A DNA stretch of 62,000 nucleotides from Symbiodinium natans (GCA_905221605.1 CAJNDS010002106.1:417501-479500); one strand, 5' to 3'. Positions 1 through 9,055 are shown, counted from the first letter of the stretch. The notes: a model not told the origin generated them from the sequence alone. Numbers and translations: made by a program.

Positions 1-66
1 GAAAAAATAAAATATCCCCAAAACCAACCACGAAAAGCCAAGTGGCCGTGATTGCAGTCACAAGAC

Positions 67-97
67 CTGCGTGCAGGCCGGCGCAGTCGAGGCGAAA
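67..97 (-). CDS. Exon fragment, unknown protein
   Basis: Minus-strand island reading FRLDCAGLHA, entered after TTTAAG and left at CAG|GTCTTG. Most downstream exon seen; its continuation lies outside the window. Family not recognised. Confidence 0.4.
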
Positions 98-301
98 CTT
101 AAAGTGTGGGCTCATTCTGCATGTTCCCAAAACCCTAAACCCTAGCCCTAAGCCCTGAACCCTAAAACCCATGATTCTAGCCGATACGCCCTTTTTATTT
201 GGCGTTTGTGGTTTTGAACCCTAAAACCCTAAACCCCGCACCCTAACCTAGCCCCTAAACCCTTAAACCCTCAACCCTGAAAAAACATAAATCCCTAAAA
301 C

Positions 302-374
302 AGAGCCGCAAGACAGTTGATGTTGTAGGCCGTCGGATCCTGGATTATCAGCGGTATCAACGAGCTCACAACAT
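302..374 (-). CDS. Exon, helical-repeat-like segment
   Basis: Reads VVSSLIPLIIQDPTAYNINC then LAA. Acceptor TATAG, donor GTTTTAGGG, a telomere-like unit directly at the exon end. Hydrophobic spacing recalls HEAT/ARM-type helices, but the family is not identified. Confidence 0.5.
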
Positions 375-740
375 CTATACCTCAAGAACCCAAAACCTGC
401 TTTGCAGGCTACCCACGGTTTGGGGCACAAAGTATTTTCGCATCAGGTTGCCCCAAAAACTCAGAACCTTTGAAGTCACGGAAGCAATTCCGGGCTGGAC
501 TTTCCAAACCCTTAAACCCCAAGCCGACACCCCCCGCAACCCTGAACCCTGAACCCTGAACCCTAAACCCTAAACCCCCCCGACCCCAAACCTCCCACCA
601 CCCCACACCACACCATGATGTTACCCTCTGCACCCGTCCAGAGGGACCCCCCACCCACGTACAGAACCCAGGGCCCCTGAAGTTCTGGGTTAAGGGTTTA
701 GGGTCTAGGGTTTAGGGTATAGGGTTTAGGGTTTAGGGTT

Positions 741-790
741 CAGGGTGGCATTCTTCGGAAACCCATCGAAGATGAGAAGGCTTTGCGGTT
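741..790 (-). CDS. Exon with adenylate-kinase-like DGFPK motif
   Basis: Reads PQSLLIFDGFPKNAT after acceptor CTCAAG. The hydrophobic run followed by DGFP resembles the LLDGFPR motif of the adenylate/nucleoside monophosphate kinase family, where the following basic residue binds phosphate. Only one motif is visible and neighbouring exons do not obviously continue a kinase, so this is a lead, not an assignment. Confidence 0.35.
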
Positions 791-1066
791 CTTGAGATGA
801 ACGCTTTGAGCCCGAAAACGGAATCCCTAGACCCTAAGCGCCTGGAGATCCTAAGCTGCATCCTAAAACCTGAGCCCGAGTTAACTGGAACCCTGAATCC
901 TTGACACTTGAACCCTTATAAGCCCCGTATCCCATTCCTATACGGAACCCCAGCAAAAATTATAAAGTCTTGCTGTTTCTTATGAATTAGAGTACCCAAA
1001 ATCTTTAAAAACAAATGTTTCCAAGTACCCCTGAGATTCCCTGAAACCCATAACCCGTGACACCAC

Positions 1067-1105
1067 CGCATCTTTGGCCTCGCTGACGACTGCCAGGTAC
1101 ATGCG
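1067..1105 (-). CDS. Exon, unknown protein
   Basis: 39 nt, exactly 13 codons, reading RMYLAVVSEAKDA. Acceptor CTTAG, donor GTGGTG. Confidence 0.45.
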
Positions 1106-1367
1106 CTAAGACCCTATTAAACCCTGAATCAAGGATGGGCTGTTGTACTCTAGAAACCCCTAAAAAGGGCCCTGTACAGGATTGATCATGCGGGTTAGAA
1201 GGCCTAGTAGCCCACCTCAAACTCTAAACCCTAAACCCTAAACCCCAAACCCCATCCACTTAGTGCCCAAGGTTGTGAAGACCCTAAACCCTAAACCCTA
1301 GACCCTAAACTCTAAACTTATAAACCCTAAACCCTAAACCGTAAACCCTAAACCCTAACTCCCTAAC

Positions 1368-1435
1368 CGTTTCCGCACCTTGGAGCACGCCCCGGAGGTC
1401 GCGGAGCCTCTCCGTGCGGCGCACCGCCGCATCGC
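1368..1435 (-). CDS. Exon, basic amphipathic helix
   Basis: Reads DAAVRRTERLRDLRGVLQG then AET, a likely coiled coil. Acceptor CTGAG. The donor GTTAGGG is a truncated telomere unit that opens a CCCTAAA-strand array on the plus strand (1243-1367). Confidence 0.55.
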
Positions 1436-1442
1436 CTCAGGA

Positions 1443-1600
1443 GCCGAGGGGTTGGGGTTTAGGGTTTAGGGTTCAGGGTTTAGGGTTTAGGGTTTAGGGT
1501 TTAGGGTTTAGGGTTTAGAGTTTAGGGTTTAGGGTTTAGGGTTTCGGGCTTAGGGTTTAGGGTTTAGGGTTTGGGGTTTAGGGTTTAGGGCTTAGGGCTT
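1443..1600 (+). repeat. Interstitial telomere array (TTTAGGG)n
   Basis: About twenty units of TTTAGGG with scattered TTCAGGG, TTTCGGG and TTTGGGG variants, between the exon at 1368-1435 and a region without clear exons (1620-1870). Confidence 0.95.
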
Positions 1601-2350
1601 TGGGCTTTGGGTTGAGAGTTTTGGGTTTATTAGGGTTAGAGTAGTGTACTTCTGGAAAGATATTAAAGTTTAGGAATCGCTACACCCTGCGAATTCGCAA
1701 GGAAGACGTTGCGCTTTTTTGCGGAAGAGGGGGCGGGGAGGGGCGGTGGGGTTTGCACGGATGGGTGTAGTTTCGGGACTGGCGAGCGCGCAGTGAGTTT
1801 GGTGCACAAGCTCTCGAAACCTTGAACCCTAAACCCTAAACCCTAAACCCTAAACCCTAAACCCTAAACCCTTTGAACCAGCGCAAGAGCGAACTAACCT
1901 CGATCTGTGTGGCTCAGGAGAACTGGCATCGGACACTTGAATCCTCAATGACCCTAAACATGAAAACTCCAAGTCAGGCGTTTGGGGCTAAGGATCTAGG
2001 ATTTCGGTTTCAGCTCCCAGAACTCCTACCCCAAAACCACTTCCTTTTGCTCCTACTTCCAGTTCGCCTTGAAGTCTGCCCGAACATGTCTTGGCCCCTA
2101 ATCACCCCCAATCAACAACTGTAGTTTCGTTTTTGTTCTTGCGGGTGAAGGGGGGTGGGGTACCCGATTTTGTCGCTGTTGTTAGTATCGTAATTCACCA
2201 TCATACTTCGGAACGCTGGGAGCGGCAGCAATAACTCGGGGGGCTTCGGGCCTGAGTGGGTGAACAAAACGGAAAGCCAGCCCCTGAACCCTAAACCCTA
2301 AACCCTAAACCTTAAACCTTAACCCTAACCCTAAACCCTAAACCCTGAAC

Positions 2351-2408
2351 CTGCTGCATCGGTGTGGCTCAGGAGCAGCTGCACGTCCACCACGGAGAAG
2401 TTCCTGGA
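2351..2408 (-). CDS. Exon, unknown protein
   Basis: Reads SRNFSVVDVQLLLSHTDAA. Acceptor GAGCAG; donor GTTCAGGG, a telomere-unit variant abutting the exon. A diverged partial copy of the exon 3' half (LLSHTD) lies at 1898-1925, also followed by GTTAG. Confidence 0.55.
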
Positions 2409-2628
2409 CTGCTCGTGTGGAATCGTAGACCAAGGGGTATTACGCTCACAAACCCTAGGCCCTAAACCCTAAACCCTAAACCCTAAACCCGAAACCTGCT
2501 ATGCATTTCGCAGTAAGCTTCACTCAAAACAAGCCCTCTCAAACCCATCCACAGGCTCGGAGGAAAGTTCATCAAGTCGTCGTCATCCTGCGCGGAAGAC
2601 ATCCCAAGATAGCCACGCATTTATGGGG

Positions 2629-2727
2629 GTTTCCGAGATTGGGGGTACCTTATTGGGGTCCTTATCATAAGGGAATCCTACTACTTTGGGGGTCTGTTCT
2701 AGGGTCCCCTGTTTTCCGAAACCCTCG
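2629..2727. mobile_element. TIR element, family B copy
   Basis: Inverted ends of the type GTTTCCGA..GGGGGTACC and GGGTCCCC..TTTTCCGAAACCC; matches copies at 25733, 31118, 55783 and 57281. No coding capacity. Confidence 0.7.
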
Positions 2728-2749
2728 TTTACTTTTCGGCAAGGCAGAC

Positions 2750-2810
2750 CCTCCCCCGTCCACACGGTGCCAGCCTCCTCTGCTTCATACTCCGCCTCCA
2801 TGGCCGCTGC
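2750..2810 (-). CDS. Exon, acidic segment
   Basis: Reads AAAMEAEYEAEEAGTVWTGE. Acceptor TCTCAG, donor GTCTGCC. Another frame is also open, but the acidic frame is the more protein-like. Confidence 0.5.
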
Positions 2811-3002
2811 CTGAGAACTGCGACTACAAATCTTAAGTGAGGATTTCGACACGGCAGAGAAAGAAATGCTGCACACCTTCCGAAACCAAAAATGACTAAA
2901 CCTGTACAAGCCATGTGGTAGCTGATCCACATACCTGTTCCAAAAACAACCCCATACTTCCTTGTACAAAAACTCCCCAGAAGTAAGCCCCCATGTCTAG
3001 GA

Positions 3003-3094
3003 CAGAACCCTAAACCCTAAACCCTAAACACTAAACCCTAAACCCTAAACCCTAAACCCTAAACCCTAAACCCTAGACCCTAAACCCTAAACCC
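3003..3094 (-). repeat. Interstitial telomere array (CCCTAAA)n
   Basis: About thirteen CCCTAAA units; reads TTTAGGG in the direction of the genes. Confidence 0.95.
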
Positions 3095-3243
3095 TGAGGT
3101 TAGCCATACGGTCCCTGAATCTGGTCCCTTACCTTCTCTAAAGGGTTCTCAAGTATGGGCCCTTTGGTGCTACAGGGTTTAGGGTTTAGGGTTTAGGGTA
3201 GATAAGGGCTACATAACGGGTCCCCTTCTAATGGCCCTGATAG
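3095..3243. mobile_element. TIR element, family R copy with telomere insert
   Basis: Ends resemble the family R repeat (GTAGTT.CATGGTCCCT and its inverse), compare 23345, 31735 and 38772. A short TTTAGGG array (3176-3198) interrupts it. Confidence 0.5.
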
Positions 3244-3463
3244 CTACCATGCAACTACCCTAAAAGACCCTTGCTACCCTACACCCTAAGCCCTAAGCCC
3301 TAAGCCCTAAACCCTAAACCCTAAACCCGAAACCCTAAACCCTAAACCCTACCTGAAACCCCTGGAACAATACAAACCGCCACCTTTGACCCTTAAGGGC
3401 ATTCTGGGCTTAAACCCTAAACCCTAAACCCTAAACCCTAAACCCTTAAAGGGCATTCTGGGC

Positions 3464-3514
3464 CTCCTCGGCTCGCCGCTGCTGCTCCCGAAGCTCCTCC
3501 TTGGCACGCTGCTC
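3464..3514 (-). CDS. Exon, coiled-coil segment
   Basis: 51 nt reading EQRAKEELREQQRRAEE, a heptad-like charged helix. Acceptor CCCCCAG is strong; donor is GC (GAG|GCCCAG), one of the non-GT donors. Preceded in transcript order by similar helical exons at 4270 and 4558. Confidence 0.65.
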
Positions 3515-3644
3515 CTGGGGGCAAGGGGCCAAGAGAGGGACCCTTATAAGGGGATGCTTCCGGTTTAGGGTTTCGGGTTTAGGGTTTCGGGTTTGGGGTT
3601 TAGGGTTTCGGGTTTAGGGTTTCGGGTTTAGGGTTTAGGGCTAC

Positions 3645-4072
3645 TATTTGCTTCAGAACCCCCCCCCCCCCCCCACAAAGTTGAAGAGAATAATCCCCAT
3701 GTTGCCCTTACGAAGGAACATCCTTTGTTGTTTTGTGGGGTCCCCAAAGCTTGGGCACCCAAAATAATGTCCCTACTCTCTCTAAGGGCTGTCTTTGTTT
3801 AAGGGACGATACAGCTTGAAGGGTTTAGGTTCTTTATTGGTTGATTTCTTTGTTCCTCTCTCTCTCTCTCTCTCTCCAGCTCTCCTTTGCATTCTCTTTC
3901 GCTACAAAGTCGGCTTCTTCGGTAGGATAGAGCTTCAAAATCTCGAACCCATGCTTTGAGCTATTATTTTCTGGGGAACCCCCGCACAAAAAAATAATAG
4001 ATGTTCTTATAGAGGCAGTATGGGGATTATTCTCTTCAATGTTGTGGGGGGGTTCTTGAGCAACTAGTAGCC
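3645..4072. mobile_element. Long TIR element, family M-like
   Basis: Ends GGCTACTATTTGC.TCAGAACCCCC and GGGGGGTTCTTGAGCAACTAGTAGCC are inverted copies. Inside are a second inverted pair around AATAATCCCCAT/ATGGGGATTATT, a (CT)n tract (3857-3879) and a poly-C tract. Larger than the other M copies (about 130-160 bp), possibly nested. Confidence 0.6.
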
Positions 4073-4269
4073 CTAAATCCTAAACCCAGCCGATTTGGAC
4101 CGATACTATACTCCCCTCAGTACCTTCATAACAGCTGTGCTTTTAACATTCCTTTTTTGGGTTTATCGGTTTAGGGTTTAGGGTTATTGAAATACACTAA
4201 GAGTAATTCCTAAGACGGCTATACTATAGTAAACCCGAAACCCTAAACCCTAAACCCGAAACCCTAAAC

Positions 4270-4321
4270 CCTTTTCTCGGCGGAGTGGGATCTTCTCCTC
4301 CACCTGGCGTTGCAGCTCAGC
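4270..4321 (-). CDS. Exon, coiled-coil segment
   Basis: Reads AELQRQVEEKIPLRREK. Acceptor GGCAG; donor at a telomere unit (AAAAG|GGTTTAGGG on the sense strand). Confidence 0.6.
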
Positions 4322-4401
4322 CTGCCACCAAGCTCCGTTTAGGCTTTAGGGTTTAGGGTTTAGGGTTAAGGGTTTAGGGGCACTGGCATCTTCAACCCTG
4401 C

Positions 4402-4464
4402 CTGCACGCGCACAAAACTCCAGGAGTTTGGGTTGGGATCCTCCTCATATCTGGCACCGTCAGG
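4402..4464 (-). CDS. Exon, unknown protein
   Basis: 63 nt reading PDGARYEEDPNPNSWSFVRV then Q. Acceptor TAAAG, donor GC (CAG|GCAGGG). Clear protein-like composition. Confidence 0.65.
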
Positions 4465-4496
4465 CTTTAGGATCCCGCGGGTCACGCCCGAAGACC

Positions 4497-4557
4497 CTAA
4501 CCCTAAACCCTAAACCCTAAACCCTAAACCCTAAACCCTAAACCCTAAACCCTAAAC
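4497..4557 (-). repeat. Telomere array forming a donor
   Basis: Eight to nine CCCTAAA units; in gene sense it starts as GTTTAGGG exactly at the end of the exon 4558-4586. Confidence 0.9.
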
Positions 4558-4586
4558 CGCCGGGCCTCCTGCTGGGCCTGCAGCGC
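4558..4586 (-). CDS. Short exon, glutamine-rich helix
   Basis: 29 nt reading ALQAQQEARR. Acceptor TTCGAG; donor GTTTAGGG, first base of a telomere array. Confidence 0.5.
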
Positions 4587-4629
4587 CTCGAATCAAATCG
4601 CAGATCAAGGACTTTTAGGGTTCAGGATT

Positions 4630-4804
4630 GGGATGTTCCCCCTTATAGACCTGAAGCCTTAGAGCCATTTTGGGGCTTAGGGTTTAGGGTGTAGGGGGGT
4701 GTTTCCCCTGATACCAACAGTCCTTAATCGGGATTATACTAGGTGGGGGGGGGGGGGGTACTAGCATCCCTTGTCAGGACTGTTATAAGGGCGAACATCC
4801 CAAG
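4630..4804. mobile_element. TIR element, family A copy with telomere insert
   Basis: Begins GGGATGTTCCCCCTTATA and ends TATAAGGGCGAACATCCC; the inner arm CAGTCCTTAATCGGGATTATA is also present. A short telomere array (4676-4700) and a poly-G tract (4744-4758) interrupt it. Confidence 0.7.
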
Positions 4805-4841
4805 TTCGGAGTCGGAAAGTTGGGGAGCCTGGACCCTAAAC

Positions 4842-4884
4842 CCCTTGCAGAGTACGCGCCGCCGAACACCTGAACGACTTGCTC
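4842..4884 (-). CDS. Exon, unknown protein
   Basis: Reads EQVVQVFGGAYSA; acceptor CATAAG, donor in or next to GGTTTAGGG. Confidence 0.45.
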
Positions 4885-4890
4885 CTTATG

Positions 4891-4966
4891 TACGAAAATC
4901 CTCGAGCTTTAGGCTCAGGACTTCTCTGGCAGATTGCAGATCGCCCCAGATCTGGGCCCGCAACTC
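4891..4966 (-). CDS. Exon, helical segment
   Basis: Reads ELRAQIWGDLQSAREVLSLK then LEDF. Good amphipathic helix; edges uncertain. Confidence 0.5.
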
Positions 4967-5122
4967 TCCACGTTGGGGGTTCTCAGGGCCGCTTAGAAGC
5001 TTGGGTTGTGGGCTCTGGGTTTTATTTCCTTCTTTTTACTTGTTTTTGTTTGTTTGTTTTTGTTTTTACTTGTTTTTGTTTGTTTTTTTTTTAGGGGGGG
5101 GGGGGGGGGAATCACATCGTGC

Positions 5123-5187
5123 CTGCATCGCCATGATGGTGCTGCTGGCGATGACAGTCTCGCGCCCCTTGGCCTTGAACATAGCGC
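5123..5187 (-). CDS. Exon, unknown protein
   Basis: Reads AMFKAKGRETVIASSTIMAM then Q. Acceptor CCACAG, donor GC (CAG|GCACGA). Confidence 0.6.
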
Positions 5188-5249
5188 CTGTGGCAGGCTG
5201 GCATGCAGATGCCAAACCCTAAACAAAAGCACGAACAAACCCTAGAAAT

Positions 5250-5395
5250 CCTACCTTAAGAACCCCCAAAACCCACCTTTTTGTAGGTTCGTATTCTAAA
5301 ATGCCCTTGTAGTATTCAAAATTCCAATGCAGCCTCCACAAAAAAGAGTCGGTTTTGAGTCGGAAGGTATAACCCCTAACATGGTCAGCATCCGA
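5250..5395. mobile_element. Element, family O copy
   Basis: Shares CCTTAAGAACCC and TGTAGGTTCGTATTCT with copies at 36115, 38310 and 59535. Right end degraded. Confidence 0.45.
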
Positions 5396-5597
5396 GTAGC
5401 TTGAGGGCACAGATCACTAACCCTAAACCCTAAACCCTAAACCCTAAACCCTAAACCGTCAACCCTCAACCCTAAACCCTAGACACACCTGTAACCTATA
5501 CCCACATCGATGGATGAGTCTGTGGGCTCCATGCCTGAGTCCCTAACCCGAACCCCTACACCTTCAACCCCCATTACCCAACCACAATAAGCCCTTG

Positions 5598-5703
5598 GAA
5601 TGCTCCCCCTTATACCAACAGTCCTTAAAAGGGATTAGAGTACCCCCCCCCCACCCCATCAAAAATCCCTATTAAGGACTCTTAGTATAAGGGGGAACAT
5701 CCC
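5598..5703. mobile_element. TIR element, family A, near complete
   Basis: TGGAATGCTCCCCCTTATAC..CAGTCCTTAAAAGGGATTA and its inverse TATAAGGGGGAACATCCC, with a poly-C loop. A long imperfect hairpin with no ORF. Confidence 0.75.
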
Positions 5704-5829
5704 AAATAAGCCCGTATAAACCACCCAAACCCCCCAAACCCTAAACCCTAAACCCCAAACCCCAAGCCCCAAACCCCAAACCCTAAACCCTAAACCCTAA
5801 ACCCTAAACCCTAAACCCTAAACCCTAAC

Positions 5830-5872
5830 CCTCCTCACATCTCCCTCCACGGCCTGCGCGCTCGGCCGCAGC
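5830..5872 (-). CDS. Exon, unknown protein
   Basis: Reads LRPSAQAVEGDVR; acceptor CCTAAG, donor GTTAGGG (telomere-unit variant). Confidence 0.45.
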
Positions 5873-6271
5873 CTTAGGTTCCCAGAAGGGACCCGGCAAC
5901 CCGACACCCAACCCCCCCCCCCCCCCAACTAGAAGAGGGTGTTGGCGGTTCTTATAGTACTAATATATAGGGGCTCAAAGGCTCCCCAAAAGAAAAAAGA
6001 AAAACCTCTTTGAGGACTCGGATTAGAAGGCTTCTGCCTTGAGGGCTTCAGATTTACAAATTTGGCCTTCGGCGTCTCATAAAAGATCCCAGAACGCTTC
6101 GGCCTCAGGTCCTACACCTCCCAAAGACCGTCTCAAAGTGCAGGATTGAAACTGCAAGTGGACCTTTCGGGTTTGTTGTTCCAAGTAACAACCGCACCGG
6201 TGTGCGCAAATCGGAGGCCATAGGTTCCTGAACCCTAAACCCTAAACCCTAAACCCTAAGCCCTGTTAGAA

Positions 6272-6331
6272 TACTAATGTCCGACGGCAGGCGCTGACTT
6301 CTTTCGGCTTCTCTGGCTGTGACCGGGAGGC
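6272..6331 (-). CDS. Exon, lysine/proline-rich
   Basis: Reads ASRSQPEKPKEVSACRRT after acceptor TTCAG; the 3' edge is not clear. Confidence 0.45.
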
Positions 6332-6509
6332 CTGAACAGGGTTTAGTTTAGGGTTTAGGGTTTATGTGTAAGGTTTGGGGTTCGGGTTTAAGGTTTAGGG
6401 TTTAGGGTTTCGGGTTTAGGGTTTAGGAATGCCCAAAACGCCAAGCAGCCCTGTAAGCCACACGTCCAAACTCACAATCTCGAGCTGACCCTGACTGCTG
6501 ATCTAACCT

Positions 6510-6645
6510 TGGGATGTCCCCCCTATACTAACAGCTCCTAACCCTAAACCCTGAACCCTGAACCCTAAACCCTAAACCCTAAACCGGGGGTACAATCATC
6601 CCTCCCTTTCTCGGACTATTAGTATAACAGGGAGCATCCCAAGAT
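6510..6645. mobile_element. TIR element, family A with telomere insert
   Basis: Ends CTTGGGATGTCCCCCCTATACTAACAG and ACTATTAGTATAACAGGGAGCATCCCAAG. A CCCTAAA/CCCTGAA array (6540-6586) replaces the middle. Confidence 0.8.
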
Positions 6646-6665
6646 CTAACCCCTCTAGAACTTGG

Positions 6666-6773
6666 TAGCCCACTTACAATTTTAAAATAAGGGTACCCTT
6701 TTTTGGCTTGCTTACTTTACAAGGGAACCTTGAAAAAAGGGAAAAGGGTACCACTGGGCTGCCAATATGTTGC
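6666..6773. mobile_element. TIR element, family G copy
   Basis: TGGTAGCCCA..AATAAGGGTACCC and GGGTACCACTGGGCTGCCAA inverted ends. Family G acts as a GT-AG intron at 28760-28871 and is the core of the intron at 47299-47421. Confidence 0.75.
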
Positions 6774-6813
6774 GCGGCTCCATGGCCCCCTCACTGCCCC
6801 TCCCAATCAGCCC
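6765..6813 (-). CDS. Exon, unknown protein
   Basis: Reads GLIGRGSEGAMEPRNI, running into the family G element, which would be the next intron in transcript order. Confidence 0.45.
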
Positions 6814-7014
6814 GGTTTAGGGTTTGGGGAGTTGTGACCTGCACCCAAAGCACCCATCATCACTGCCAAACAAGGTATTTGTGGCCCAAAGCAACACTGA
6901 GCACAAAACGCTAGAAACCCTAAACCCTCTACTCTAAACATACCCCACTAAGCCTAAATCCCTAAACCCCAAACCCCAAAGCCCAAACCCTAAACCCTAA
7001 ACCCCACTGCAGGC

Positions 7015-7065
7015 CTGCTTTTTGACTTTTGACTTGGTGCTGTTGGCATTCATCAAGAACTGCCC
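7015..7065 (-). CDS. Exon, basic C-terminal part
   Basis: 51 nt, exactly 17 codons, reading GQFLMNANSTKSKVKKQ. Acceptor CTCCAG, donor GC (CAG|GCCTGC). Confidence 0.6.
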
Positions 7066-7170
7066 CTGGAGAGCTTGGAGCTAAGGCCAGCTTGCCTTAC
7101 TTGGGGTTTAGGGTTCAGGGTTTAGGGTTTAGGGTTTAGCGTTTACGGTTTAGGGTTTAGGGTTGTTTTT

Positions 7171-7258
7171 TGCCACTTTCTCGATTTGTGCTTGTCAGCC
7201 CTGCGCCGGGGCCATGCTAGTCTTCCCTGAATCGCTCCAATTTTATCGGATGATCCCA
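7171..7258 (-). pseudogene. U6 snRNA-like sequence, degenerate
   Basis: The minus strand carries AAAATTGGAGCGATTCAGGG, then AAGACTAGCATGGCCCCGGC, then GCAGGGCTGACAAGCACAAA, collinear with the U6 core (UUGGAACGAUACAGAGAAGAUUAGCAUGGCCCC..). The AGC triad is kept, but the invariant ACAGAGA box reads TCAGGGA, the usual 5' stem-loop is not recognisable, and no T-run follows. Flanked by telomere arrays on both sides. Most likely a pseudogene or retro-inserted copy. Confidence 0.75.
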
Positions 7259-7259
7259 G

Positions 7260-7370
7260 GGTTTAGGGGGTTCAGGGTTTAGGGTTTAGGGTTCAGGGTT
7301 CAGGGTTTAGGGTTTAGGGTTCAGGGTTCAGGGTTCAGGGTTTAGGGTTTAGGGTCCAGGGTTTAGGGTT
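7260..7370 (+). repeat. Mixed telomere array TTTAGGG/TTCAGGG
   Basis: Alternating TTTAGGG and TTCAGGG units upstream of the U6-like sequence. Confidence 0.9.
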
Positions 7371-7430
7371 GGGATGTTAGGGACTGGGTATTGTAATCCC
7401 TATTAAGGGCTGTTCGTATGGGAACATCCC
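7371..7430. mobile_element. Truncated family A element
   Basis: TTGGGATGTT at one end, TATGGGAACATCCC at the other and ATTGTAATCCCTATTAAGGG inside; about half the normal length. Confidence 0.6.
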
Positions 7431-7578
7431 GAGTTTAGGGCCTAGGGGGGGGCTTCGGGGTTCTTACGTGCAGAGTTCTTGGGCTGATATGTTTCGGGAT
7501 TAGGGTGTATAGGCTTTGTAAGCTTGGGGCCTATAGGCTTTTAGGGCGACCAATCCCTAAACCCTAAACCCTAAACAC

Positions 7579-7616
7579 GCTCATGAGCAGAACAGGTGCT
7601 GAGGCCTTTTCGGGGG
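7579..7616 (-). CDS. Exon, unknown protein
   Basis: Reads APEKASAPVLLMS; acceptor TTGGAG, donor GTGTTTAGGG, a GT directly before a telomere unit. Confidence 0.5.
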
Positions 7617-7888
7617 CTCCAAGATGAAAGTAGGGCCTAAACCCCAAACCCTAAACCCTAAACCCTAAACCCTAAACATGTTGAAGGCAACCTTGGGAGA
7701 GTAAAGTTGGGGACCAACTGAAGCCTACATTTGGGGTCACATACTATATACTACTATATTCAATCTCTGTTAGGGTACATGGACCACAAGCCCTGTTAGG
7801 GGTCATTGAGTCCAAACGGTACTGATGCAAAGGCAACTATTTCTGAGTCTGCGTTCCGGCAGTTGCTTGTCGTATTGTTATCCACCAC

Positions 7889-7974
7889 TAAACCCTAAAC
7901 CCTAAACCCTAAACCCTAAACCCTAAACCCTAAACCCTAAACCCTAAACTGGCCCTAAACCCTAAACCCTAAAC
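7889..7974 (-). repeat. Telomere array forming a donor
   Basis: CCCTAAA units; in gene sense the array begins GTTTAGGG at the end of exon 7975-8022. Confidence 0.9.
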
Positions 7975-8022
7975 GGCTTTCGGACTCAGGGGTCGGTTGC
8001 CTTCCCGGCGCAAAAGTCAGGT
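7975..8022 (-). CDS. Exon, proline/serine-rich
   Basis: Reads LTFAPGRQPTPESES. Acceptor GCTCAG, donor GTTTAGGG at a telomere array. Confidence 0.55.
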
Positions 8023-8095
8023 CTGAGCCTCCAAACCCATGCTTAGTATCCCACCCTTAAACCCTGGACCCCAAAGCCTAAGCCCCACCTAGTCG

Positions 8096-8152
8096 CCCTA
8101 AACCCTAAACCCTAAACCCTAAACCCTAAACCCTAAACCCTAAACCCTAAAC
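8096..8152 (-). repeat. Telomere array forming a donor
   Basis: Eight CCCTAAA units; the sense-strand start GTTTAGGG is the donor of exon 8153-8216. Confidence 0.9.
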
Positions 8153-8216
8153 AAGTGCAAACTCTTCCCAACCCCCTGTACTTGCAACCGCTCGAAAAAG
8201 CTGCTCTTTCCTGCAG
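8153..8216 (-). CDS. Exon with P-loop-like AGKSS motif
   Basis: In one frame it reads AGKSSFFERLQVQGVGKSLH, like the end of a Walker A motif (GxxxxGKS/T) followed by a helix, as in small GTPases or dynamins. The first glycines would have to come from the preceding exon. A second frame (EQLFRAVASTGGWEEFAL) is also open. Acceptor TTCGCAG; donor GTTTAGGG. Confidence 0.45.
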
Positions 8217-8269
8217 CTGCGAATATCAAACCCTAAGCCCAGGGCTCTGACACGAAGCGAGCAGCACAT

Positions 8270-8480
8270 GTATATGCATGTTATATGTATATATATATAT
8301 ATCTATATAATTATATATACATATATATATATTTTATCTATTTATTTATTTTTTCATTAATTTATTTATCTATTTATCTATTTAGTGCATACGCATATAC
8401 ATATACATACACATAAACATGCACTTTCGTATGTATGCATGTCTGTACGTATATACATATATATATATATACACATGTGG
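8270..8480. repeat. AT-rich microsatellite region
   Basis: (TA)n and TATT/ATCT tracts with alternating ATAC; no exon visible. Confidence 0.9.
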
Positions 8481-8579
8481 TAGCATATAAGATGTATGCA
8501 CATACATCGCGGCCCGCGAAAGGGGCACTCTAAAAACCCTAAACCCTAAACCCTAAACTCTAAACCCTAAACCCTAAAC

Positions 8580-8642
8580 CTGGAGCAAGCGCACGTCTCC
8601 GGCCTCGACGCCAGTCCAAATGTGATTCAACTCCACCTTCAC
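8580..8642 (-). CDS. Exon with telomere-unit donor
   Basis: 63 nt, exactly 21 codons: VKVELNHIWTGVEAGDVRLL then Q. Acceptor ACAAAAG; donor CAG|GTTTAGGG, the first unit of a CCCTAAA (plus-strand) array. One of the cleanest telomere-bounded exons. Confidence 0.7.
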
Positions 8643-8884
8643 CTTTTGTCTCGGCTTAGGGTTTGGGGCTCACGGCTCCCCCAAAACTTAGGGTTTAGGG
8701 TTTAGGGTTCAGGGTTTAGGGTTTAGGGATAAAACGTGAGCCTGACTCTGCAAAAAGAGTGCCTACACCCTAATCCCTGGTCTGATTCGGGGGGCTTTCA
8801 AGGCCCTACGCGGCTTAGAGGTGCGAGCCTGTAGGGATTCTTGCCCTAAACCCTACACTTCAAAACATTCCTAGGCTGGGCCTT

Positions 8885-8970
8885 GCTCAAGTGGTAGCTG
8901 CCAGCTCTGATTGGGGGTTGAGATGCTCATGCACGCATTCGGCTCGGAAAGCGAGTCCAATGCCTTCAGG
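8885..8970 (-). CDS. Exon, unknown protein
   Basis: Reads LKALDSLSEPNACMSISTPN then QSWQLPLEQ. Acceptor CTAAG; 3' edge unclear. Confidence 0.6.
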
Positions 8971-9003
8971 CTTAGTGCTGGAAAGGTGTTTGAGCTTAGA
9001 CAC

Positions 9004-9055
9004 CTTTCTTCAACAGGCTCAGGCGATTGAGAGTGTCGTTTCCGTTTGGTCGCCC
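9004..9055 (-). CDS. Exon, unknown protein
   Basis: Reads GRPNGNDTLNRLSLLKK. Acceptor GATTCAG, donor GTGTCT. Confidence 0.6.

Noticed and set aside
1-1370. Chromosome end (true telomere) at the left edge
   Set aside because: Arrays are short, in both orientations and no denser than elsewhere, and exon islands continue to base 67.
4665-4690. Possible spliced-leader relic, AGCCATTTTGG
   Set aside because: Only 11 bases match the dinoflagellate spliced leader and the flanks differ; it lies in a family A element.
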